Assembly (NCBI GenBank): GCA_021613535.1 | Contig: CP075492.1 | Span: 8,556,001 to 8,620,000, forward strand | Reading direction: 5' to 3' | Source: Adineta vaga | Taxonomy: Eukaryota; Rotifera | DNA: 64,000 bases | Shown: positions 23,268 through 36,200 of the stretch, piece by piece | How positions within the stretch are numbered: the stretch's first letter is position 1 | Layout of the letters: every line of letters begins with the position of its first letter | The notes under the pieces: generated by a model | The model's input: the letters and a program-made list of their open reading frames with translations, nothing else | The model's database searches: none | What the model was told of the DNA's origin: nothing | Made by a program: the position numbers and the translations under genes

Positions 23268-23694
23268 AGAAAAAAAGTCATAAATATAAATATAAAATTG
23301 TATTTATTTGAAAAGCGAACAAAAGTAAAGTATTAGTATTAATAGTATTAATATTAACTAACTACTAACACCCAGACTCTTTTGGATTGGACATAGTGTG
23401 ACGAAAGTTTTTATAGAAGAGATGTCGCCCATATTAAGACACTTCTTCTTATAGATGGAGGGCACAATTGTATTAGTATTGCAGATATCGAACGAGTCAT
23501 CACTCGCAAAGTTGATAATGTTGTTTAGGTAGTATAACTTAAGTTATTTAACGAAAAACAAATTTTCTTCATTCTTTAAATAGATTAGGAATCATACAAT
23601 TGAATTGCGTCATTCATTAGTAACTTTTATCCTAGTTGAATAATAGATTGTAATAGAACAGTTTTTTAATAGGTTTTTCTACTTAAATATTCAC
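23268..23694. other. Upstream flank of the gene cluster
   Basis: This should contain the cluster promoter. A coding-like stretch at about 23432-23529 (plus strand, reading LLIDGGHNCISIADIE) is bounded by stops and has no partner exon. Otherwise AT-rich without features. Confidence 0.4.
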
Positions 23695-24010
23695 ATGATT
23701 ACGAACGAAATCTGTGCATGTCATTATTCTAGCATGAAACGGCATGAATTTCCTCATCTTACTCAACTTTTTCTCGCAACTGTGCATATTGACTATGTGG
23801 AACTATTTCTTTCTTGCTTGAATATTCGTCTATCTAGCCTTAATGTACTTCCGATTGAATATGAACAACTACTGACTGTTACAAAACACTTGAAAAGAGA
23901 TAAAATACGTATAAATTGTGCAAAAATTAAGGACATTTTTTTTCTACGATGAAATGCATCTAGTACAATCAAAAAACTGTTATCTCTATTTTCTTTCTTT
24001 CAAGAAAAAT
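23695..24010 (+). pseudogene. F-box/LRR-like gene fragment (bdelloid-type), degenerate
   Basis: The frame reads HEFPHLTQLFLATVHIDYVELFLS, then LNVLPIEYEQLLTVTKHLKRD and INCAKIKDIFF. After a frame change it continues as YDEMHLVQSKNCYLYFLSF. The regular leucine-rich spacing and the 'INCAKIKDIFF' to 'FYLYFPSL'-type ending resemble the C-terminal part of a large F-box protein family that I associate with bdelloid rotifers. The F-box itself and most of the gene are missing, and two frames must be joined to read it. I therefore call it a truncated, frameshifted remnant. Identification is from memory of the family, not a search. Confidence 0.45.
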
Positions 24011-24859
24011 GTGTTATTTGTGCATAATTATTTGTTGAGTATATTAATTAAAGGAAAGAATAGTATTTGTTTGAAAATGATCACATTCTCTGAAGAATAT
24101 TTGATGTTTTACGTATTATTCACATGGTCTGCGAGATCAATGATTTTAATTTTCAAATAGCCGAGAGAAGAGAGAAATTGATTCGTTTGAATGTTTGTGA
24201 AGAAGTAGAATCGCATCTACTGTTATGAATATCAGGCTTATCGATTTAGAGTATGCGTGTATTATCTTATTCCTCATCCTCAAGATGGTTTACATTCTAT
24301 ATATATATATATACTATTTTATTCGAAAAATATTGATATATGCACGACAAAATACATCGAAGTTAAAATAATAATTGTTGGATGAATTGTTTCTCATTTC
24401 CTATTCAGTTGTGCGTGCGCATTTCTACTACAATGAATAATTTATATCATGGATGTTTCTGATTTCATGTCTTCTTTCTACGGATCATAACATAAAACAT
24501 ATTATGCTACAGCAGATCATTAAACTTTGAAAAGCATCTTCTTCTTTTATTGTTCAGCTTTATCTTAACGTAGGTAGAAAATATCTCGTGACAGTATATT
24601 CAACAGGATTATTTCTATGTAAAACATGCATAGTCGATCATCCACTGAACTAAACATAGTTTACATCAGACTATGTCGATAATAACATATTTTATAAATA
24701 CAAAATTCAACAAAAAAAATCACTATACATATTTTTATAGAATATAGATTACTTGATTTGTTATAAATTGATGTGTTATTGAAAATACAGTATGATTCAG
24801 ATTCTATTCATAATTGAATCACAAACACGTAGATCGATGTAATCAATTTAAGAACATGT
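24011..24859. other. Intergenic, no gene recognised
   Basis: AT-rich, with a TA run at about 24298-24314. No coding or RNA signal found. Confidence 0.45.
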
Positions 24860-25585
24860 TTATTTCTTCGAATTGTATGCTGCAAAATTTCCTGCACTTT
24901 TACTTGTTGATATACCCAATGCTTGTCTTAAACGAGTAAATGGTCGTGCATGTTGTTTCCGGGCTTGTTCCATATATACCATTGCTTTGAATGCTCGTAC
25001 ATCATTATCATCAACATCACATGCAAAACGTCGAGAATCTAATCGTCCTTTATCATTATTAAGCATTGTACTTGATGGAATATCATTTGCAGAACGTGCC
25101 CATGGTCGATGTATATTAGGCGGAGATAAATAATCACTATTTGATGTAAAGATTATTTGATCTTTTGTACCAAGAGGTGTTGTTAATGATAAAAACCATT
25201 TTCGTTTCTCATTATCACTCGATAAATCAGCATTCGATAGACATGAACGAGCATTTATATCTTCTTCTATAAAATTTAAATCGTCCAGAGTTTGAAGATC
25301 AGCTGTTGCTGATGTACTACGTCGAAGAGTTGTTGGTAGTGTCAATCGATCAGTTATTATAATTTCGGGAGGAGGACGTTTATCTGTTAATGGAACTGTT
25401 GATGTGGATGATGATGATGATTTGAGTGATAATTGACTAATTGTTTGTTCAAGAAAACGAATACGATCAATTAGAAGTGAGTTAAAATTAGTCAATAATT
25501 CTTCGCGAAGTCGAGCTAAACGTAATTGTGTCTCTTTGTTTACACATGAATCATTTTTACAACAATTATTTATAATATTTTCCAT
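24860..25585 (-). CDS. Orphan protein with N-terminal helix and disordered middle (241 aa)
   Basis: One uninterrupted frame, not recognised. Residues 1-55 form an amphipathic, possibly coiled-coil helix (LARLREELLTNFNSLLIDRIRFLEQTI) after a Cys pair (CCKNDSC). Residues 55-120 are low-complexity Ser/Thr/Pro. The last about 70 residues are richer in Arg and aromatics (NIHRPWARSANDIP, RAFKAMVYMEQARKQH, FTRLRQALGISTSKSAGNF). The conserved-looking Ser-Lys-Ser-Ala and Arg-rich end suggests a short binding motif or phosphosite. There is no signal peptide and no membrane segment. Codon-level regularity (many GAT/CGA/TCA codons, as in neighbours) supports translation. An upstream non-coding exon may exist. 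Function unknown. Confidence 0.6.
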   Translation of the reverse strand: MENIINNCCKNDSCVNKETQLRLARLREELLTNFNSLLIDRIRFLEQTISQLSLKSSSSSTSTVPLTDKRPPPEIIITDRLTLPTTLRRSTSATADLQTLDDLNFIEEDINARSCLSNADLSSDNEKRKWFLSLTTPLGTKDQIIFTSNSDYLSPPNIHRPWARSANDIPSSTMLNNDKGRLDSRRFACDVDDNDVRAFKAMVYMEQARKQHARPFTRLRQALGISTSKSAGNFAAYNSKK

Positions 25586-26249
25586 TTGACGAGCCCAAAC
25601 AATAGAAATTGTTGTTCACCAATAAAATTGATTGAGCGTAGTATGACTAGATCGATTGCTGCTTCTTCATATGTGTCTAATGACAAATTTCGATAATAAA
25701 TGAGTACGAGATAAGAATAATTAAGAATGATCCGAAGTAAAACGCTATATAGTAGAAAAGATGAAGGAAAAGAGACAGAGATAGCTAATGGTTTAGATTG
25801 AATCAATCGTTATGTTAGTGTGCTTTCTCGTTTCTTGCCACTCACCGCGTATGTTTCATTGAAGTACATGGTATTTGTGTTGCTCGCTCGCAAACAAGCA
25901 TTTTCTAACGGCTGCAAATAACGTTATTCTTTTTCTTTCTCTCGATCTATTTTTCCTCTTCACATCTTTCGTCATTGAAGAAATGAAAACTCACAATAAC
26001 TCTAAATCCTGTTCTTCATCTCTCCGATCATAAAAAAGTGAAATGTATGTTGATCCGTCGGTTTCATGATTAGTGTTGACTTTTATTTCAGTAAGAAACA
26101 AAATAATGACTAAAGAATCTCTTCAACATGCATTCAGAAATTGGAGATTAGATGTAATAATGCCAAATGAATTATGTTTTTATTCTCTAATGAAAACTAT
26201 ACAGAGAGAGTGAGATACACACACATAATAAAGAAAGAGAATAGAAGTT
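25586..26249. other. Intergenic, no gene recognised
   Basis: Upstream flank of the 241-residue orphan and 3' flank of the helical-repeat gene. The short frame at 25570-25806 overlaps the orphan start out of frame and looks spurious. Confidence 0.45.
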
Positions 26250-29200
26250 TTAGTCTTGTTGCATTTCATTAGGATTCTGTGTGGAGATTGAACATTGATG
26301 AAATTCAAGTTCATTAACAATAGTTTGATAAAATTTTAGTTGTATGTCATAACCGTCTACTATTGACTTTTGTTTCGTTGTTGAGTTAGTTGAGTCAAGT
26401 ATTTTAAGTACATTTTCATCGGGAATACGATTGTCAGTTGCTACTACGTTCTTTTTACTTTTTTCAAATTCATCAATACTAGCTCGTAATGGAATACATT
26501 GTGATTTGACTCGTACTGGTAAAGAATCATCATTGCCATTAGATATGTATGCCAAAAAGACTCGCTGAAAAGAAAAAGAAAGTTATCATATAATTAAAGA
26601 AAAGTATTGGAAAAGTCCTTCTTATTCTTTCCTCTAAACTAAATAGTATAATCATTGAAGTGAAAAAATATTTGTCATAGTAGTTGAATCGTACATTCTT
26701 TTTTTTCTCTCAACGTAATGGTATGATTTTGCCGCATGTATGCATCCGGAAGACAATCGGATACAATTATCATTGATAATTAGATATATATCTTTTTTTA
26801 GATCTTCTAGAATCCTTAATCATCGAGGTAATCTACAAATCTTTTGTATGAACATCTACACGCAAATTCGCACCATGTATTCTAATTAATTTTCTCACTT
26901 AGTTAAAAAAAAAAGATTACGAAGGATGACGCCAACTGTTTCGTTCTGATGATTATAACTAATAACTCATTAAACTAATCAATACAAAAAAAGCGATTGG
27001 ACTTTGAGACTAATGTGCATTTTTAACGTTTCTTATCATAATTACTTCTTCTCTGTCTCTCTCTCTCTTACTGATGACGTTATGTGTAAGTTTTTCAAAT
27101 TGATAGTATTATGAATCAAAATGATGTGACTTACATCAGATCGTAAGAAAATTCAAGAGATTTATACGTTACGATTACAATTGAATAACTCAAACTAACC
27201 ATTAGATGTGCTTTGAGTATGTTACTACATTGATGCTCATTTCCATATCGAACGATCAATTGAATAATGAGATCTGTTATGTTAACACTACGTGATTGTC
27301 TTTGTCGTAAAGAATCGACGACATCTAGACATCCAAGATGAAATGTAATTGAATTTGGATTTGATTCAATTGTTGTTGTTAAGATAAAATCAAGTAATCT
27401 TCCAAGATCATTATCATCAAGACTATTCGAATGTACAGTAAAAACACGTAATAATTCTAAACGAATATCATTTGCTGTTTGTTCATCAAGTATAATAAAA
27501 ATTTGTGTTAATTGACCAAGTAAACATTTAAAATTTTCATTCATATTCGTATTCGATAGAAATGTCAAAAGACGTAAAGTAAGAAGAAAATTCTTACAAG
27601 TTAATTCAGTTATAATCGGTAAAGAAAGAAATTGTTGAATAGAATAAATACATGTATCAATTGTATGTTGAATTTGATTAGAATTTAATTCTGTATTAAA
27701 TAAACGTATAAATGGATATAATTGTTCAATTGTTGATGGAAATCGTAAGGATAGATTCGTTGAATTTGTAATGGATTCTTTTGAATAATTATTTAAATAA
27801 AAATCATACATTCGATGAAATGTATTCGATGAATTTAAGGTATCATAAGCATGAAATTTAACTAAACCTATATTTGGCATTGTTAATAATTGATTGATTA
27901 AACTTGAATGTATATCAAGTCGAAGAAGTTCAGCAAGAAATAAACCACATAGATATTGTAGTTGTATCGATGGATGATATATAAACCAAGATTGAATAAT
28001 TAATTCACTGGATAATTGAACAGATGTTGATGTCACTGATAAATTATCATCAGTCATTTGAAGAAGTTTGTCCATTGAAGAGAGAATTGTTTGCATTGGT
28101 TCATGTTGAAAAAGTCTCATAAGAAGAGAATATGTTATATCATAAAGACTACCATATTCGACTTGAGTTTTACTAAATGATATTGGAAGAATCGCAGGTA
28201 AGATAAGTTGCATTCGACATTGATCAATGAAATGAAATATGTGAGAAATTAAAAGATTAATAAGATGAATGGCGAGATCAGTTGATTGTTTAATTAATAT
28301 TGTATCAAGTGCTTCAATAATACGAAAAAGAAAGATTAATGATGCATATCTATGTTTAGTCGATGATAATTCAAGAGATAAGTCATCGAAGAATAACTTC
28401 GATGAATTTGATATAGAATAAAGGATAAAATTTTGAAGAATTTCTTGTAACAATATAGTATTATTGAAAAAGTCAACTTGAAAACGATTTTGTTGACAAG
28501 TTGATTCAAGACATTGATGTAGTTGGAACATTGTACGAAAAAAATCAGTAAAATTTTCGATTTGAGATATAGTATTATTTTGTTGAATTAATCTATGTAA
28601 CATTTGAAGATATAAACCAAACATCTAGGAAATTGTAAAAAAAAGAACAATTAATTTCTAGTCAGTTCAATAATTTTTGAAAAGAAATCGACTTACTTTG
28701 ATAGTTGGTGATTCTCGATTGTTATCTGATTTATCTCGAAAACTTTTTATAGAAATAATAGTCATCTGTTGTAATACACTTCCATAAACCGCTACTATTA
28801 AACCATCATTAACATCATCGATTTTTATTTGCGATAATTGTTGAGATTGTTGTTGATCATCACCACCTGTTAGTATTTTAACAATAAGTTTCTGACAAAT
28901 TAAAGTTGTTAAAACATCGGAATTAGCAATCGAATCAGCGACCAGACGTAATTGTGCACAAAAATTTCGCTGTTCAGGTGAATTACTTATTAATATAGGA
29001 AATTTAGGTGATTTAATAAGTTCTTTAATTTGATTATATAATTTTTTTGTATTGGTTATCAATAATGTCATATGATCTTGTGATAAATATGGACCAGATA
29101 TAATCATATCGGATTTTTCAGTGCATATTTTTGATAAAGAAACGATCGTTTGAAGAAGACATGGAACAAGTAGTGCAACTAATGTCGAATCAGATGACGA

Positions 29201-29353
29201 GCTAAGACGACTTAATTGATTAGAACATTCGTTAATAAGAGATTCAAGATCATTTAGTGTTTGTTCATCGTGAACACGTGAGGAATGAAGATTTCTAAGA
29301 CGTTGTTCTAGATTTGTAATTATAATCGAAACTGTTCGAGGACTTGAATCCAT
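26250..29353 (-). CDS. Large orphan, all-helical (armadillo/HEAT-like) protein
   Basis: Exon 1 is about 28695-29353, exon 2 about 27203-28624 and the last exon 26250-26567, giving roughly 800 residues. The protein starts MDSSPRTVSIIITNLEQRL and is a long series of amphipathic helices rich in Leu, Ile, Ser and Gln (for example FRIIEALDTILIKQSTDLAIHLINLLISHIF). It has no signal peptide, no membrane helix and no enzymatic motif. The pattern is that of an alpha-solenoid scaffold; I considered MEI1-like or Fanconi-type solenoids and could not support either. The exon 2 donor (GTTAGT) to last exon (CGAGTC after TTCTTTTCAG) leaves an about 635-base intron, long for this region. The ATG directly follows an acceptor (AG at 29354-29355) with no leader bases, so a 5' leader must be spliced on. 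Confidence 0.65.
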
Positions 29354-29355
29354 CT

Positions 29356-30228
29356 AGAATTTCAAAAAGGAATAAATCAAAAGATACGATACGATCGTTT
29401 TCTTTTTTTTCCTTATATTGTCATTGTATATACCACGTGCATTTACTATTCGTAACTATGGTAGACAAATAGTATTACGACGAGAAGAATCATGAATCAA
29501 TACAAAGATACATCGATTATTGAGGGATTTTAATATTTGTAAGAGATCTCATTAGAAATAAAATAGAAGTACAAAAAACAACCTACAATCATGAATATCA
29601 TTATAATTTTCATTTTTAACAACAAAAAACGGTCATGGGAGTGACTAATGGGGGTGTTTCTAGTGAAGATAACCATTAGCCTTCGGACCGCATTTTATAA
29701 TCAATTATAAAAGTTATATATATTGAAACTCATTTGAAGTTATGCAATGACATTCAATAGACAGAAACAGCAAAGATATGAATTTCGCAATACTGGCAGG
29801 TAAACCTCATGGTAGGTAACGACGATAAAATTCTCCAATAGAATTTCATCTGAATAGTGGATAAAATGACAACAAATCGTAATTTTGTCAAGAATATGTT
29901 ACTGTGACTAAACAGCGTTTTTCCAAAAACAAATCACAAGTTTATTCTACAATTATTTTAATAAATCCCTTGAACTTATTTTAATCAATAAAAAAAAACT
30001 TTCGAAAAAAAGAAGAGTTTTCATAGCAAAGCAAACACAGATGGTCATCATTGAGAATATTTGTATATAGTACCACAAGTAGACACATATAAATTATCAT
30101 CGAATTAAAACGAAGAAAAGATAAAGATAAAAAAACACAAACAAAAAAGTCAAATTAAAGACACATACGCTAAGAAGCAACAACAAAAATATATATATAT
30201 GTTAGTCTAAAAAACAAAAAGAGCACAT
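29356..30228. other. Intergenic between MYO7A and the helical-repeat orphan
   Basis: Apart from the Y RNA candidate this stretch is AT-rich. It has A-rich tracts at about 30000-30160 and a TA run at 30190-30200, and no further coding sequence. Confidence 0.5.
29624..29690 (-). ncRNA. Y RNA (Ro60-binding small RNA) candidate with Pol III terminator
   Basis: Reading the minus strand from 29690, the sequence opens CGGTCCGAAGG. The ten bases GGTCCGAAGG (29680-29689) are identical to the start region of vertebrate Y1 RNA as I know it. An upper stem CTAATGG (29673-29679) is followed immediately by TTATC (29668-29672), the conserved UUAUC that follows the upper stem in Y RNAs and nematode stem-bulge RNAs. 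The matching stem strand is CCATTAG (29645-29651), then a bulge region, then GACCG (29630-29634), which pairs perfectly with CGGTC. Six Ts (29624-29629) follow at once, a Pol III terminator. TATA-like sequence (TTATAATT, TTATAAAA) lies just upstream, fitting the external Pol III promoter of Y genes. No protein frame overlaps. At about 65 nt it is shorter than human Y RNAs. Y RNAs bind Ro60 and function in RNA quality control and replication initiation. Confidence 0.72.
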
Positions 30229-33200
30229 TTATTGTTGTAAAGAAGATGCATTTGTTGTTTGACGATGCATAGTTTGTACCATCAAACTGATATAGGATGT
30301 CAATAGATCATCCATTTTATAACCCTAGATAAGATAATTAATATTTCATTAAATATGTAAGATGAAATTAAACTTACCAATGGTGATTCACATAATAGAC
30401 GAGTACCTCGAACAATATCGCCCACAGTCTAGAAAAACGCATCATGTTAAGAAATTGTTGTGTTAGTTTTACGAGAAAAGATATTTTACCATATTGAAAT
30501 AAGTATTTCCACTTGACCAATTTGAAATACTTGTAAATGAATATGTAATAAGTAAATCTTTACTTTTTGGATGTATTAAATTGACTCCATTTTTATTTAT
30601 AGCAATTAATAACTGTTCAGGAAATGTTGGATCCGATGTTTGCTAAACAAGAAAGGAGTCAATAGAAGTTTATTATTGATCAAAAATTAGTTCATCTACT
30701 TTAACTTCGAAAAATGCTGAACCAAATGTTGACCATTGATAGGTTATTTGAAGAAACATAATTTTTGCATCTTCAGGTGATACATTACGAGATTGGGCAT
30801 GAGCAGCCATAATTTTCTAAGATATCGAAAATCAGACTTTAAAAAAGAAGAAACTTTGAAAGAAGAGATATACTTTTCGCCAATCAGCATAAGGAACTTT
30901 ATCAACAAGATCAGCTGGAACAAAATCTTTGAGTCTATAAAGAAAGAAAAGTTTATTGTTGAATAGTACAATTGAATGCAAAAATGTTCTCAATCTCTTC
31001 TACATAATTTGCCTGATGAATATTACTACAAACGTGAGAAAAGTTTGCTTCTTACTGAATATTTTCGAACTGAGTTGTATTATCACCGAATCGAACACGA
31101 TATATACAAGCAGCTAATTTTATAGCATCTTCAACTGAACATTTATGGTAACCACGAATTAGTTTTGGAAGTTCCTAATAGAAAAAGAACAAATCGAGTT
31201 AGAGTACTTTTTCCATTTCATATATCATACTTGATGATAATGAAAAATAATATCAGCCATTTTATCTTTTCCTGGAACAGCATTTGTCCATAGTTTTCTC
31301 ATGAAAAATATTTGATAAGTATATTTTGGTGGATCTTCACGTTGTTTTGTTTTCTTTATCCATTCCTAAACATTATGATAGAATAGTATGTGAGTAACTG
31401 AAAGTATAACAAAGACTTACGGTTAAATGTCGAACAAAATCAAAGAAGAAATCTCCTTCTGGCACACTAATGACTTTATCAAGAATTTTAACAAATAAAC
31501 TAAAACCTTCACTAGATTGTAATTTAAGTCGATCAGCAATATTTCGACAGAAATCTTTTGCACGTGTTGATGAATCAACTTCGAATGCTTCCGATGTATC
31601 ATCGGGAAAATAAACTTTATGATAAATCTGTGTGGTCATATGTTGTATCGCTTCTACTTCTACTTGATGTGGAGGATGTTTACGTTGACCATTCCTACAA
31701 ATGAAAAAGAATGAAAAGATTCAATTTGGAAAGAATAAAATTTACTTTAATGTGCGTTGTAATCGAGCGAAACAATCAGCTGCTAATTGATGTTTACGTG
31801 ATCGTAAGAATAGATTTACTTCTCGTAGTAAAACAGCACTCGGTGCAAAACATCCACTTGCCAACCACATTAATTCCCAACCACGTGATTCACTTGATCG
31901 ATTGCCATTATCAGTTAATTGTTTTATTATTTGACAGTACAATTCATCTTTCAAGATTTCCTAGAAAAGAAATGAAATTTATTATTGTTCTATGATCTAA
32001 AAAAGTTTAAATTATACTGACATATTTCAATGCAGGATCAAAAACAGCATCTGTCAATTCATTGGTTGCTCGACGTCGATAACCAGTTTGATAATCACCC
32101 ATATATTTCAATATATTCATAAAACAAGCACAAGCTTCTTCACTTAATTCAAGTTTTTCTTGTAATTTTTTCAATAACGGTTGTCTTATGGGTTCTTTTG
32201 AAAAGTCCATAGACGATCACCGTTATTATTTGCTCCTCCACGTCGTGTAAATGTATTTGACCATGTACGTTTAGGTGCTGAACGAAAATTCGTTTCAGCA
32301 TATTTTTCTAATGTATAACCTTGTTCAGGTAAAAATTCACTATTACTATTTTCACCGACAGATAAGCCAGAGAAGAGATGATCATTTTGTGTTTGTTGTT
32401 GATTGGCATCAGCCCATCGTAATGCAAATATTTGTAAAATATCTTGTGGTGGTTTTGTTAATGTTGGTAAAATGTAAACACATTCACTTGGAAATTCACC
32501 CGTTGCACCTGTTCGTTCATTAAATCCGAAGAGAGAACCTGAGGAATTTGAACGTACATCTTCTTCTAATGTTAGTAAATCACCACGATGTATTGCTAAA
32601 CCAGGTCCAACTGGTTCAAAATCTTGTATAACAACAACAAATTTTGATTTTCGTTTTAGACCTTCTAAGAAATTAATAACTAAATCACGTATATCATCAG
32701 CATTATTCGATGTAAATGTATATTCTTCATTTTTGATTGTAATAATTGTAAAACTATTACTTTGTTGTCGTCCAGATGATTTACTACTAAGTATTTGAGT
32801 GATTTCAGGAAACGATAATTCAAGTAAAACTTGTTCCTGATCATCAATAACATAAACACCTGTCCAATTGACAGCAATAATGACTTCATTTTTCGGCAAA
32901 GTTGGTCCAGAAAATTTATATGCTTCATAGAAACGTGAAAATAAAAGTGGCCATTTAAATCGAGCATAATTGACGACATCTTCTTTGACACGAACAACTG
33001 ATATGGATTCTTTTGAATTACTGAAATGACGTTTATGAGCATGCATAATAATTTGTAACCAACGTTCAGTTGCTTTATTCTGTACAAGTTGACTGTCAGG
33101 AATATAATGAGGTAACAATTCACGTAAACGATCCGTGTGTAATTCTTGTCCATATTCGATAAAATATTGTTGTGCAGCGATCATTGCTAAGTCATCATCT

Positions 33201-36200
33201 AAGAAATATGAGGTTAGTTACAAGAATTTGAAAACTATGATTATTTTACCTTTTTCACAACGATATTCTCCAAATTTGATGCCTCGAACAACCTGTTGAT
33301 AGATTAGATTTGTTGCTACTGAATCATCTCGTGGATTATGCCATGGTGCAAAGATTTCTTTACGAAAGAATAATCGCCATGGTGCTATTTTTTCTAAAGT
33401 TCCTTGTTCTTTTGCATATTGTTCACATTGTGATATAGCATCCATAACATGATCCATTCCTGAACCAAGGGATGAAACTTTATCAAATAATGCAATATAT
33501 AATGAAAAACCAAATTTATCCGTTAGATTAATTTTTTCAGCTAATAAATCACACAATTCACGTGCCGTTGTAGCCGAATCAGCTTTTAATGCTTTGGAAC
33601 TACCGTCCATAAATGTTATTTGAAGTAATAATGGTTCTTTATGTTTAGTTGCCTAAAACCAAAAATATGTCTAAAACATTTGCTTATAAATTTTCTTACC
33701 TGTAATTCAAGCCACGATGGTGGTTGTGTACGTGAACCATTCATCATTGTTCTTGCTAAACGTTCGTAACAATATCGTGGAAAACCACTTGGACCATTTA
33801 AAATGAAATTTTGTAAGTATTTTATTAATTTTTGTGATGGTGCAAAACAGCCGACACATAATGAAAGTAAAACCCATCCACGTGCTATTGATTGTGATGA
33901 TGGATTTCCTGTTAATTGTTTACATATTTGAGAATAAATTTCATCACGTAATTCAGCAACATGAATACCGATACCAATAATAAAATGTAATTTTTCTAGA
34001 TTTGATGTTGGTCGATCTTCAAGAAATGGATTCATACCCGACATTTTGATTTGTTGTGTAGAACTTAGCGCATCTAAATCTTTCAATCGTGTGATTGCTA
34101 CATCAGTGGATAGTTTTGATTTTCTTTTCAATGTCATATTAACTAATTTTTGTTTGACAGATCGTGATGTTGGTTTATTTGATACTGATGATGAACCATT
34201 ATTTGTATATGTCGTCGACGAAGTATCTGGAGGTGGTTGATTATCAATTGATTCATTTAATTTTTGTGCTTCTTCTAAATCTTTTTTATTAAATTTTCTA
34301 CCAAGAGTTGAATGAATTTTGTTCATCACAGATTGTTTTTGATGAATCACATTTGCTGTACGTACATCAGGTAGATCACACATAAATCGAAGAATGGTTA
34401 TCCAAATAGCCAGAGCAGCCTAATCAAAGAGGAAAATATTATAAAAAGAATACTACTCCCATATCTGTTTTGCTGAATATAAGTGAGGCAACTATGACTA
34501 TATTTCTAAACTCTATGATCAGATCATTTATTCTGTCACTGTATTGAAGATAGAATCTAGAGGTTTTCTTTCTGTATAATATTGTCTGTTCATGACATCT
34601 CTTTTCATTCTCAAAAGAATAAGAATTTACCAATTGATCTCGTTCAGATTTGATTGCAAGTAATGGTTGTTTGAGTGTCTTCTTAGTAAAATGTGGTGTT
34701 GCATTTCCTTGAAAATAAGTCGAAGCAAATTTTGCAAATGTATATTCTCTTAAATCTTCATCTTGATATGGTAAAGGTAATGGTTTATCAATTCGTTCGA
34801 TATTATCCGTTGATTGTGGCATATTCCCTAGTGTTGTATGCATTCCACCAGCTGTCGTCGCTGTTGGACGATATACAGGTGTTGTGCGTTCATCACTACT
34901 TGACGGAAACATATTATTAAATAGATCATTTTCATCTGTATACGTTTTTGTTTCCATTAGTAAACGTTTTTCTTTGGCACGTTGTTGATCAAGTCGTTCT
35001 TGTTCATGAATTTCGCGTTGAAACAATTTTAATCGTTCCTGATATTTTCTTTCAGCTTCTTCTTTGGCACGTTTAGCACCTAATGTTGGAATCAAGCGTT
35101 TTTCTTCTTCGTATCGTTCTTGTTCAGCTTCACGATACATCTTCTCTTCTAGACGATATCGACGCATTTGTTTCTGTGCAATATGACGACGGACCTCGGA
35201 TTGTAGGATAACAATTGCATTTAATTTTCGACTACAATTTTGACGAGCTTACAAAAAGAAAAGAAAACACATAAATAGGAGAATAAAATAGTTTTTCTTC
35301 TTACCAAGATAACCTCGACAAAATCGTTGTAGATTCAATATACGTGAGCGTAAAACGGAATAGCGAAGTGTTAACATACGTGTATGAAATAGTGTTTGTA
35401 AACGTGTAAAACCATTGGTAATAGTTTGATAGCGTTTTACTTCACGATAACTTTTGCAATAACGTTGGATGAGCAAAACACCTTGACGAAGAGCAAGAAA
35501 TTGCCGTCGAGCAATCCATTGACGAATTGTATTTTGTAATACAAGAATTTTTCGTGCCATAACTTGTTCACGAGCTTGCTCAAGAAAAACATCTTGTGCA
35601 TCCTAGTAATTCAAAGAATTATTTATCAATAGTGAATGTTTTTTTGTTTTGTTTTGTTTATACTTTGAGAAAGACTTTTGTTTTACCAATTTGATAATCT
35701 TGATTAGGTAAAGCAGCTTTACAAATTTTATCCGATGCTGCTCGACAATCTCCTTCACGATGAGATGGTCCAATGCTTGCTGCCAGTAATCGATATCGAT
35801 CAACAAAATCATGGAATAAATGTCGAATGGGATAACCTTTTCGTCGAATGCTAATTGTTTCCATCATACCAGAATAACGTAATTGTCGACAGACTAATGC
35901 ACGATCGAAATTCTAATAAAAAAAAAACTTTCGATCAACAATCATTAATCAAGATAAAATCTATTTACATCAGGTGCTTTATATTCATTTGGTTTAATGC
36001 AACGAACAAAGAATGGTTGACATGCAGCTAGAATTGTCATTAGTGAATCAAGTGATTTTTTAAATTGTGTACCAAGTGATGGAGCACGCTTTCTCGTTTC
36101 CGTACCAACTTGAAATTCATTTAGAAATAAATTTCGTAAAAATTTACTCTTCGTTTCCTGTAATAGTTTCATTAGATCTTGACTGAATGTATCACGATTT

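Noticed and set aside
24873-25133. 86-codon plus-strand frame
   Set aside because: Antisense to the 241-residue orphan, whose strand has the more consistent composition.
29624-29690. tRNA, hammerhead or HDV-like ribozyme reading of the structured element
   Set aside because: No B box, no anticodon arm, no CUGAUGA/GAAA core and no HDV-type pseudoknot could be found; the Y RNA reading explains both stems, the UUAUC and the T-run.
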